NCBI GenBank assembly: GCA_024305745.1
Contig: JAHRBS010000004.1
Span: forward strand, 5,084,001-5,148,000
Reading direction: 5' to 3'
Length of the DNA stretch: 64,000 nucleotides
Source of the DNA: Polyporus tsugae
Lineage: Eukaryota > Basidiomycota > Agaricomycetes > Polyporales > Polyporaceae
Each line of letters begins with the position of its first letter. Position 1 is the first letter of the stretch. Shown here one piece after another: positions 35,875-45,504 of this stretch. The notes below the pieces were generated by a model. That model was not told the DNA's origin, searched no databases, and saw only the letters and a list, made by a program, of their open reading frames with translations. A program made the position numbers and the translations under genes.

Positions 35875-36298
35875 TTTTGCAGAATGACTGGGTAGTTGAT
35901 TCAGAACTGCCGCCTGATCGAAAGCTGCGTGCCGTACTTCAGCTTCTTCTGGTGGTCAGGGACTGCGAAAATATGTAAGGACTAATAGGCATGACAAGAG
36001 GTGAGGGTACGTACATTTGAACAAGCTTGCTTCATTCGCCTCCCCTCCGGTCGTCGTCCCATGAGTAACCACAGAACAAAACTGCAGATTTTGCCCAGAC
36101 CTGTACAACAACAGCGATTAGTACTACTACAGAGGAGGACCAGGGATGTGCGCACCTAACGACCAGATATATGTGCACAACGATGCACAGATGGAGTTGG
36201 GTTGGCCAAGAAAAACTGCGACCTGGGCTTTGCATCGGCCGCCATTGAAGAGTCGGCGAACAGGAGGAGAGGATCTGCTGGCAGTGTATGCCCTGAGC

Positions 36299-36538
36299 TC
36301 AGGATGAGCTGTCGTCAAAATGCGCTGGTTGATAGTGTGAGAAGAATTCCCCAACCGTGGGGGAATAATATCGATTAAAAGTGCAGTCTACACGGTATAT
36401 CGGAAGGCTCGAAGGTGTTTTTCCGAACAGTATCGAGAGATGAGCCAGGGGAGGGAGATCTCGGCGGAGAAGGGGCAGAAGCAGGAGCTCGGACGCCTGT
36501 GAAGGAGCGATGGGCACTCTTGACATGTCATTTGAGCT
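36299..36538 (-). pseudogene. Minus-strand ORF containing dispersed repeat copy 2
   Basis: A minus-strand frame starting MSSNDMSR (about 36541) and ending SSS stop at 36299 includes the segment 36402-36330 that also occurs at 7064-7125 (plus). In this copy it codes RVDCTFNRYYSPTVGEFF. Because the same DNA occurs elsewhere without a frame, it is more likely a dispersed repeat than a conserved protein. Confidence 0.35.
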
Positions 36539-36889
36539 CATATTGGTCTGAGAATAATCTAGGGCAGCCGTCGGATGTGCAGGGAATGTTTTGAGGAAGA
36601 AACCGATGATGATTGCTTCGGGGCATGATGGAACAACTGAGAGCGAGGGTAACAAGAGGGAAACCGACCAAAGGCAACGATTCAGACAGAGCGAACAACC
36701 ACTGAGTTACCAAGATGACGTGCGTACCTTATCCATAGCATCACCACCATTGGTCCCTGGACGGCGGTGAGATGCGGTGTGCCCACACACGCACGGACAC
36801 CAACTGACGGTTTGATGGTTTTGAGAAGCTCCAGGTTGTCTGGCAATGTACGTCTCTGCCCTCTGAGCCCCCATCCCCCTTCCATCCTG

Positions 36890-38160
36890 ATGGCCCCAAG
36901 GAAAACCTACGAGCTTCCTCCCGCCCTCCAAACGCGACCGAAGAACAAAGAATGGGTTGTTGGAGCCCCGGATATGTCCGTCCCAAGATGAAGCCAAGAT
37001 GAAGTTCCACAAGAGCAAGCTCAGAAGGCGAGCGAGAAAGCGCGTGCAACTGCAAAATAAGAAGAGGCCTTAGCCAGAGCCAAGGAAATAGAGGCACGGT
37101 CAGGGGAGAACGCACTGACACGAAGTATGGCCACGACGCAAGCCACAGTTCTGCCAGAGGTAATGGCCAGCACGCTAATTGCCACTGCGCTCACCAATCC
37201 TCGGCCCCTTCGCAGCCACAGCGTGTTCTCCACCCTCGGAATGGTACTCAGAAGCAAGTCAGCTCTGACCAACAGGGTGCCGATAATCTTCTCGCCCTAG
37301 GGGAGCATGCAATGAGAATGCATCACTTATCGAGAGGGCGGGGCTTGACTAACCCTATAGCTACAGGCATGGCCTCGGAACCTGAGGATACCCCTGCAGA
37401 TGATGGTGCTGAGGTTGTCGCAGTCGAGTCCGCCTATAGTGGGGATGAATTCATCGAAGAAAACCAGGAGCAGAGTGATGACAATATGGCAGTGTCAGTG
37501 CCGAGGGGAAGGGGCGAAAGAGGAGAGGGACCAACGTGGGTAAAGGTAAAGGCAAGGAGATGGCGGTGAAGAACATCCCAGGGCTCGCCAAGTGCGTACG
37601 TTCTATCTCAATGCTCCCTCCGAGAGGAGTGCGACACACCGAGGCCCTTGGACGACCTGCTTCCCGTTCCTCTACCGCCGGCCTGTCCAGCGTCCCTCCC
37701 AGCAGCAGCGGGGGCACCAGCAAGAGCAACCACTACGACCTCACTTGCGGCTTCGCTGACAATGATCACGACATGTCGTACGAACCGACCGCAGATGAAG
37801 AAACACACCTCAATGACCTCAATGACCTCCGCGATGCAATCCGGTATCGGGAGCGTGAGCCTCAGGTTGGTGCCCCAGGGGCCAGCTCCCAACGTAGCAG
37901 TAAGTCAGCATTGAATCTCCTAGATCAACACACGCACCTCCATCCTAGCATGAAACCACGAATATTGTTACCTTGGGTATGATAAGTAGACAGCGGGGCT
38001 GGCCGGCCGTCCCACAGAATGACATAGACAGCGTCTGCAGGCAGGCCCGGCCGGAGCTTCTGTGGCAGCGGTGGCAGGATTGATCCCGAATCTGGGAACC
38101 CCGTCCCGCCCGCCGCCCAAATCTGGTCGCCGGGTCGTTGCTGCTTTTGGAAATGCCCAG
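36890..38160 (+). pseudogene. Charged low-complexity protein (MAPRKTYELPP type), broken
   Basis: From ATG 36890 the frame reads MAPRKTYELPPALQTRPKNK, then a Lys/Glu/Ala helix (EQAQKASEKARATAK, EEALARAKEIEAR). It is interrupted by TGA 36989, TAA 37058 and TAG 37298, the first two being C-to-T changes. An acidic part (37372-37500, DEFIEENQEQSDD) follows in another frame, then a Ser/Gly-rich part (37536-37920) in a third, and AVAGLIPNLGTPSRPPPKSG near 38062. I have a loose memory of similar basic-coiled-acidic proteins as accompanying ORFs in agaricomycete mobile elements, but cannot prove it here. Confidence 0.45.
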
Positions 38161-38953
38161 AGCAACTCGCGCTCGATTCTATTTGCCTCGAAGAATCTTT
38201 GGTGTGCTCATTCTAGATATCTTCACCATATACTAATAATAGTTTCCATTACATGCTTCATTACTGCCGAAGATTGTCACCCGTGGATGGAGAATGGGAC
38301 ATGGGGTACGGTAGTTACATAATATAGATTGTCTTATAAGTTAATCAAGGACAAGTGGTGCAGGGGTATGTCACACCTTGTCTTTACGGTTACGCAAGAT
38401 CTGATTGCAAGGAGGGAGGGTTCATCCCCTCGTGGTGTGGTTTTTTGACGGCTTTTTTAACGGCTTTTGGAGTACTCACTCAAATATATGGCAATCCTCA
38501 TGCCAATGACATCCAGTAGTTAAATGTTTGCATTACATTCTTCTATGCAACACATCCCTGCAAACCTTTCCTCTCGTGGGGAACATAAAGGACACCAGCG
38601 ACGACGGGTACGATCATCAGTGACAGGGTGCATTCCCACGGCAAACATCAACTTCGCGGTCTTCGCGGCTTCGAGCACCCGTCTTCCGACGGGATGAGAC
38701 GCGGTAATTCTCGAGGCAAAAACATGATATTTACCGGAAAGAGGGCAGCTGGATAACCAGCAGGGAGATTGCTCCTATATGCGACCACAGCGAAAGACAC
38801 AGCCGCGGCGGCGCACGCGGCCGCAAGAAAGCCGGTAAGTTAGCGAGATCCATTAGCCAATTTTGGCAGCTGAAGTGAAGGAGGAGATGTAAGTAGGGAG
38901 GAGGAGAGCGCGTGCCCCACCCTTAGCATGACCAACTTGCCATGACGCAAGCG
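38161..38953. other. Left flank of the MULE; tRNA-like text near 38345-38450
   Basis: Around 38350-38440 the words GTGGTGCAGGGGTATG (A-box-like) and GGTTCATCCCC (B-box-like), then a T run, resemble a decayed tRNA or a tRNA-derived SINE. The stems do not fold into a standard tRNA. The rest, up to the target duplication at 38954, should be the original upstream region of the gene now at 45505. Confidence 0.3.
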
Positions 38954-38962
38954 TAAATTCGC
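38954..38962 (+). repeat. 9-bp target site duplication, left (MULE)
   Basis: TAAATTCGC lies directly before the left TIR and again directly after the right TIR at 45382-45390. A perfect 9-bp duplication is the hallmark of Mutator-like elements. Confidence 0.9.
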
Positions 38963-39122
38963 ACTTGAAGTTAATTACCCAGCGGGCGTGCTGGGATTTC
39001 GGACTCCGCTGTGGCTGAAGCACCCTGGCCAGCACAGCTTGTCGGCGCGCCCGCCTCGGGCGTCTCAGACTTGGGGCTCGTACGGACATCAAGAACGGCG
39101 TGCAGCGAGCCCGGGGAAGTTT
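38963..39122 (+). repeat. Left TIR of the MULE
   Basis: Inverted copy of 45226-45381. GC-rich, with blocks CCGCTGTGGCTGAAGC and GGCGCGCCCGCCTCGGGC shared by both ends. Differences from the right copy include CA where the right copy has CG at four sites (for example near 39024, 39067, 39088 and 39091), consistent with deamination of methylated CpG in this copy. Confidence 0.88.
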
Positions 39123-39424
39123 AGGGAACAGTTATGTATATACATGTCGATAGGATAGACATGTGGGAATGTTATGGATATATAATTGAGATCCCGACCT
39201 TTGCCTATGATATATTATGACAATTATTTCTTCAGGTGTGCTGCAGTCGCCCGATCTTAAGAGCGCTTAGCACTTCGCCGTTTGCCATTTATGGCCCTGC
39301 TGCACATAGGCGCTCTTCAGCCCGGTCTACCAAACGTTCGTGGAGGCATTTCTTGCTCTCAGGCACCCATCAATGTAGCACCAGAAATGCAGGCATTTTT
39401 ATTTACTTCTATTCTCTCCTGCTT

Positions 39425-42400
39425 ATGGCTCCAGAATCACCCAAACCGCCAGCACTTCAACAGCGTACAGGCTGTCGCCACTCAAAGCCTGTCACCGACT
39501 TCGGAATTCGCGTCAAAAACACTGCAAATGGTGGGAAAGCCGGAGAATGCACGGCGCGCTGTTTGGACTGTGTGGAGAAGGAGACGGTGGCTTGTAAGCT
39601 ACGCAAGCAGAAGAAGAGAGATGCGGAGGGGAAACCAGTCGGCGAGCCTTCCTTATCCAGTGAGACCAAGGATCTGGACATTATGTCCTTTACAGACTTC
39701 GTCAACCTTCTTCGTGAGAGCGATCCGCCAATTAAGGTTACCGCTCGTGTGGATATCGAGTCAGCCGCGGATATGTCACTCCAACCAAAGGACCGGGCCA
39801 ATCGGGTTGCAGCAGTGATTGGGGAGTATACCCTCCTCCATTGGACGTACGTATTCAGAGTCTAGGGTGCTTGATATTTACGACCTATTATCTAGATTTG
39901 AGACACAATCGAAGCACAAGCGCACGGAGGCAACTGTGTTCAGCTACAGTTGTGCGCAGTTAGCTGACCGCGAGCCGAAGGTGAAGGTATCAAAAGGAGA
40001 CAAGGCCCGGGATGCCCGACGCATGCGGCAATTCGACTGCGACGGTTGGCTGCACATCAGTGTGTTGGCTAATTCCAATGTTGTTGATATCTCATGCAAG
40101 CACAGTGTTGAACACTTGCCGTATGTGAGCATAGACCTTCCAGACAAGTGGAAGGCTTATATCAAGGAGAATGCTCGGACTCACACACCTGGACAAGTCC
40201 GCGCCGCTTCTATGTAACATTTCCGACACAATTCTGACGCATATGTCCAGATCTGGCGACACATTGTGCGTGAGGAGACCGAAGGCCAGGATGCGACTGT
40301 GATCGATCTTACGTTCCGATCGAAGTCCGTGTACTACACGGCCAAAAGCCAATCTGAGTGAGTTTCAAGTTTGATGGGAAGACGAGGGCCCTTAAGAGCG
40401 GAAATTCTGTAACTCTCGTAAAATTCAATTATCAGAAATTCTGATGACAGGGAGCGCGCATTCCAACGTCCGCTTACCAGCAACCGAGATGCTATCAATC
40501 CGGCGCCGATGGACTTCAAGTCTACCTTAAAACCCGGGCCCAGCCAAAAGACCAGCCAGGGGTCGGAAGACTGCACTGATGCTGGCTCCGGAAGCGAGAA
40601 TTTCCGAGTTCACACGGTTCAATTTTCGGCCAAGAGGGGCCATGCTGGACTTGTCGTTCTCTTCCTCGTTCCCCCACCATCGTCTGCCCACCAGTGGATG
40701 CTCCCCTCCCGTTCAGCCCTTTGCAGACAGTCAACATTGGCCACCCGGCCGTATTTTCTACAGCATATGTCACGGTGTTTCAAGGTAAGGTGGGTGCTTC
40801 ACAGATGATCTTCATGTATTCAAGTGGTGCTGACGTGGCATCAGTTTGACGCTGTGGAGCAGTTCACCATTGCCTGTGATCAAATTGTAAGTCAGTATAT
40901 TGTTTTTCACTTGCATTGCTAGTATTTGATTACTGAAATTGCGGATTATGCTGCTGATAGTCTTCTAGCAGTGTACTTGTCGCCTCCCCACGTTCCGCAA
41001 GGTCGTTCTCAAGAACAGTGCTGTGAACAGCACCGTGACGGTCCCCAATGTGTCTGACCTCGCCGAGTCGTTCTGCGCAGACCATGCACCTTGGCTTGCA
41101 ACACCTCTTCCGTTGCAGCTGGTCCATTGGGGAAGCACGCAGTGCTGTTTCGCCGTCGATGCACCTCCCTGCCACCAACGTGGTTCTGGCACTGAATCTG
41201 AGCCCATGCTCATAGATAGCGGTATACTTAGCAGTTTTGTCTGTAGTTTGTTTGTAGTCGATGTTGCTGTAGTTGTAGCGATAATATATTTCTATTTTCC
41301 CCCTACAAGCGGCGTGAATGTGAGTGACCGGGCTGGTAGCAAATGCCCTAAAACGGTCCAGGTGACTGATTTCTCGGAGCGTGAGACCTCGGTTATTGGA
41401 GATGCATCATAAGATTGACTTGAGAAATATCGCTCTTAGGTCAGTTTCAAGGGCCCTCAAATGCAATTCACTTAAGATTCCCTTAGCGAAATTCCCAAGA
41501 GCAAAATCCTTAAAGTGACCCTAACGTAGCGCTTCCCCCGTGTACTATTGGCACATCGTGAGCCGGGATGAATGGCGGCTTGCCGACAACCCGATCAACT
41601 CTGCCCGTAAGTTCCTTGAACGGGACGGAGAGTCGATGCATGTCGCAGTGCTGGACGTGGCCCCTGAGCTAGGAACAGAAGTTCTCGCATTTGAAGTGAC
41701 AGACTTCATGAACGAGTGGGCGCATCATACACAAGAGCTCGCGATGGACTCGACATGTAAGTTTGTTCTGGGTGGAAAGCTGTATACTAATTATAGCATA
41801 AATGCAGGGAACACGAATGGCGGAAACTTCGAACTCTTCGCCACAGTCGCCGATGCTAAGGGATCTGGGATTCCCTTGGCATTTCTGCTGATTTGGACAT
41901 CTAAGGAAGCAAAGTCAGGTGCAAAACAAGCTGTTCTCGAGCGGTTTTTAGGACAGCTCAAGTCGCGTGGTGTCAAGCCTGAGTTTACACTCACGGACAA
42001 AGATTGGTCCGAGATCAATGCCATGCGCACGACATGGCCGGAAGCGAAGCATCAGCTTTGCTTCTGGCATGCTCTGCAAGCGTTGAAACAGCGCCTCGCA
42101 AAGAAGAAGGACACCCCAGCCCCGTATGATCCCGAGGCAGCTCATCGAGAGTTTAGCTTCATTGACCCTTCGTTTGTTCCTCTCGGCCAGAGGGCTGATG
42201 ATGCGGACTCCGAGGCATGCATTATATTTATTCAATAGTATATGATCCACTCAGTTTACTGACAACACAACACACTAGATCCCGCTTCCACCAGAGAAGC
42301 CAGTGCCGCGGGTCCGCCTCCTCATCAACGGTCGTCCACTTGTCCTCACGCCATCTCTCCCAAAAATTGTGCTCACCCAAGCTGCAATTGTGAAGGCACT

Positions 42401-44105
42401 ACAGCGGCAGGAACCCGAGGGAGCCAACACCATAGACGAGCCTGAGGAGACATTTGACATTCAGGCTGCAACAGAAGCCGGCGCGCTCCCCCCGCGACCA
42501 GCGACTGCTGAGTTGGTCACTGGAGATGACGACCTGAGCGACGAGGGAAACTACTGGGCAGACCGAGCGGAAGGGACAATCAGGGATGACGATGACTCAG
42601 AGTGGGATGGTATTGAGGAAGATCTTCGCAGGCGCGTTGAGGAAATTGCCGAAGATTCGACGAACATCGACACAGATGCTCCCAGTGAGCCATCGGAAAC
42701 TGGAGCGCGATCCAAGCGAGCAGATTACGAGTTTTGTCCCGCAGCCCACCGCCTTTCCATCATGCGTCTGTTCGCCAAGCATGCCTCGCAGCATCCACTT
42801 CTCCCGGAACGTCACGGTCAGGCACGCTCCTCGGACGAGATCAGACGGGATGCTGTAATGGAGATGTACCTCCATTGCAAGACCAACAACCTCTCCGAGG
42901 TTTGGGCCTACCTATGGAACTCGTGGTATGGCTCATCGCGCTGGAAACTCTGGGCCCGGGCGGCGTATGCAGCGAGCATCCCCACTAAGCGGACAACCAT
43001 GATGGTCGAGGCATTGTGGCGCAACCTCAAACGCCTCGTGTTACACCTCTACAACCGCCCACCACTCGACCTGGCTGTTTACGCTATTGTTACGAAATCC
43101 CTCCCACCCTATCGCCACACCCTGGCCCAGATTCTCGGAGATTTGCGCGCCGGACGAGCATGTTCTCTCTCACACTTTCAAACGGCATTCAAACGGTTCT
43201 GGGAATGTCTGCGCAAAGTCCCTATTAAGGGATCCTACAAGACCGACCTTGCAAGGTTCATCTGCAACTGTGGCGCCCAAAAGTATCACTCCTACCTCCT
43301 TTGCAAGCATCTCGTTCACGCGGCTGGCGGCCTCCCCTCGTCGTGGTGGCCTGACATCACGCGCTACCATATCTGCCCATTCTACACTGTGCCAATTGGC
43401 GGACAGGTTCCTAACGCCCCTGAGTCCACTCGCGACCACGCCTGGCTGATCCATATGAAGAAGGGTAAAGCCAAGGTCACTCCCGAGTTCAAGGAGGCCG
43501 TGACATCCGAATCTAAGGAGGTTGCCGAGATTGATGAGTCCGATTCCGATCTCGATGTTCCTGTCGCTACATCGTCCCCGAGAGCATCATCCCCCGTTTG
43601 TCCCCCGTACGTATTTATGCCTTGCCTCCTGAATTTATACCTAATTCCATCTGTTCGACTACTACTAGATCATGTCTTCACCTAACAAAGCACCACCGAC
43701 TGGGAAGGACGGAGTACTACGCACGCGCGCTGGTGGAGGTGCAGGATTTGAGGTGAGTTTCCCATATCCCCCCCTTATTTTGCATTTCCATTATTATTCC
43801 TGCAGCTGGACGATGCGGAGGACGTGGAGACCGATGAAGCCATTCGGCTCCTCTCTCGGCTGACCCAGGTACTGGAGGAGCAGCGTGACAACCCGGAGTT
43901 TTTACGGCGCGCCAAGCGCAATATGCGCAGCACCCTCATTCGCCCGGGACCTCGAGAAGCACGTCAACCGCCGTCAAGCGGGGCGCGTTTCAAGGAATCT
44001 TCATTTCAACTCCAAAAAGTTCAGCTAGGACCCCGGATGCACCTACCACCCACCCTCCACCCCGTTTTGGACGTTCGACAAGGTCACTCAGCGGTTAACA
44101 GGTGA
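39425..44105 (+). pseudogene. MULE transposase with SWIM zinc finger, disrupted by an insertion
   Basis: Exons 39425-39846, 39896-40196, 40251-40336 plus 41548-41756, 41808-42214, 42279-about 43590, 43669-43749 and 43806-44105 chain in phase once the insertion 40337-41537 is disregarded. The N-part has a FAR1/MULE-like Cys cluster (GCRHSKP...CTARCLDC) and FDCDGWLHISV. The catalytic domain shows DSTWNTNGGN (Asp at about residue 337; intron 41757-41807 lies inside this motif), TLTDKD (about 403) and CFWH. A SWIM finger CNC...CKH starts near residue 804 (43263). The intron after 42214 appears to be GC-AG. MULE transposases cut at the TIRs and make 9-bp duplications. No stop codon other than the insertion breaks the gene, so damage is recent or limited. 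Confidence 0.85.
40337..41537. mobile_element. Nested insertion in the MULE transposase, about 1.2 kb
   Basis: The words CCGTGTACTA at 40327-40336 and 41538-41547 flank the segment, a 9-10 bp target duplication. Disregarding the segment and one copy leaves the transposase frame continuous through the VYY...WHI position. The ends share weak inverted similarity (AATCTGAGTGA-like and GAGGGCCCTT...AGAGCG blocks at 40354-40405, inverted at 41424-41490). Inside are exon-like pieces with GTAAG and GTAAGT donors encoding ordered text (LQTVNIGHPAVFSTAYVTVFQ, then FDAVEQFTIACDQI, then VVLKNSAVNSTVTVPNVSDLAESF). There is no transposase. It looks like a non-autonomous element carrying a gene fragment. 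Confidence 0.7.
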
Positions 44106-44142
44106 TCGGCTGGCGCCAGGTTCGAATCCCACTCGTGCAGTT
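44070..44142 (+). ncRNA. tRNA-like or SINE-like pol III promoter text inside the MULE
   Basis: AAGGTCACTCAGCGGTTAAC resembles a tRNA D-arm/A box, and about 40 bp later GGTTCGAATCCCACTCGTGC matches a B box and T-loop. The acceptor and T stems do not pair properly, so a working tRNA is unlikely. A tRNA-derived SINE head or tRNA pseudogene is the better reading. It overlaps the last predicted transposase exon. Confidence 0.4.
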
Positions 44143-45225
44143 TACTGGTCCAGCCCATCCCGATGCAAAGTCCTGTTTTGTTCATGTTCTATTGATGACT
44201 ATTACAATGTGTATTGGCGACTAGCAAGAGTTGCATGCCGGAGCCAGGACTTAAGCCTCGCCCTGCCTCCCAAGTACTGCCATAAGAGTCCCTGTCAGCC
44301 TGAGGGTGGGCGAAAGCCTGCAATGAAGTCACCTGGTGCGCGCACCCACTGGCATCGTGTTCGCGCTCATATTGACTGGCTAGCTGGATGTGTCTGGACG
44401 CAACGGAGCACTCGAAGTATTGCAGTACAGAACACGCCGCGCCACAAGCTCACAAGAAAGCTGACGCTCCAAGCCGAAGCTGGGACGATGCGCACCTGCC
44501 CTTAATACATAGATTCAAGCTGTGCACACGTCACTAGTACGCTCGTACGGCTTTGCTTGGCTTCGCACTAATGAGATGGGGTCAGCGACACGTCTTGGGG
44601 CACCCGAACTGCAGGACCAACTTGGGACGGCCTCCAACTTCCTGTGCGTAGCAAATTCACGGGATAAATTGAGGAAAGGTCTTCTTCCCAACATGCGAAG
44701 CCCTCCCATAGGCGTTAACACGTGGTCAGAAGGCAACAGAAACCCGCAGCCATCGTCCCCGAGGTAGGTTAGGGTAGGTTGGGAAAGGTGAGGTCACGGC
44801 GAATGCCGTCGGATGTCAGATTAGGAAGGCTGAGGGTGGTCGGCGATATGTTTCGACTCCCATCCTCTCAGCAATGCGTAGCATGCCGTCAAATGCCGAT
44901 ATTCGTACCCAGGGAGGCATTACAGATCGATTGAAAGTGGTTAATCCATGTACATGGATGCATAACAAAAAGTTTGACCAAAAGTTCACATCAGGACCCC
45001 GAACCGCTGGGGAGGGTGGGACTGTGGGGGTAGTCTAAAACGCGCGTCTAGCTTTTGCTCCCCGCTTGACCGCCGTACCATGCCCAAGACAAACGCGCGC
45101 GGGCGCGAAGGTCAGGCCGCGACAAATGTTATTGGATACAAGCATCCACTGTAGTACAATTGGGAGGGCTGTTAGTGCAATATACTCTAAAAATGTATGC
45201 TATGTATGCCTATCAATGTCGCCTA
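44143..45225. other. 3' non-coding part of the MULE
   Basis: No domain-bearing frame. Near 44764-44800 there is a run of GGTTAGGGTAGGTTGGGAAAG, purine-rich and imperfectly repeated. The right TIR follows. Confidence 0.5.
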
Positions 45226-45381
45226 CTTTCCCGGGCTCGCGCATGCCGTTCTCGACGTCCGTACGAGCCCCAAGTCCGAGACGCCCGAGGCGGGCGCGCC
45301 GACAAGCTGTGCTGGCCAGGGCGCTTCAGCCACAGCGGAGTCCGAAATCCCAGCACGCCCGCTGGGTAATTAACTTCAAGT
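45226..45381 (-). repeat. Right TIR of the MULE
   Basis: Reverse complement of the left TIR; ends GGGTAATTAACTTCAAGT followed by the 9-bp duplication at 45382-45390. It retains CG at sites where the left TIR has CA, and shows CA at one site where the left has CG. Confidence 0.88.
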
Positions 45382-45390
45382 TAAATTCGC
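45382..45390 (+). repeat. 9-bp target site duplication, right (MULE)
   Basis: TAAATTCGC, identical to 38954-38962. Confidence 0.9.
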
Positions 45391-45504
45391 CACGGGACGC
45401 GTCGAGGTGGACGCGTTTGGATCTCTTGCAGCTGCTTTTCTCCAGCCACTCGCGCGTCTTCTTCGCCAAAGCGGCGTCAATCGTGCCTCAAATCTCTTTT
45501 CGCT

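Larger units (their letters stand above)
38963..45381 (+). mobile_element. Mutator-like DNA transposon (MULE), 6419 bp, with nested insertion
   Basis: The element is bounded by TIRs of about 160 bp that start ACTTGAAGTTAATTACCC (left 38963-39122, right 45226-45381) and by a perfect 9-bp duplication. It carries one plus-strand transposase gene with a MULE catalytic domain and SWIM finger. A 1.2 kb insertion interrupts the transposase. The TIRs are about 93 percent identical by eye, and several differences are CpG against CpA. The right end lies 114 bp upstream of the ATG of the 722-aa gene. Confidence 0.92.

Noticed and set aside
38345..38450. Possible tRNA gene
   Set aside because: A- and B-box-like words and a T run are present, but acceptor and T stems do not fold in standard form.
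40930..41213. Minus-strand ORFs inside the nested insertion
   Set aside because: They are shadows of the plus-strand exon-like pieces, which have donors and better residue order.
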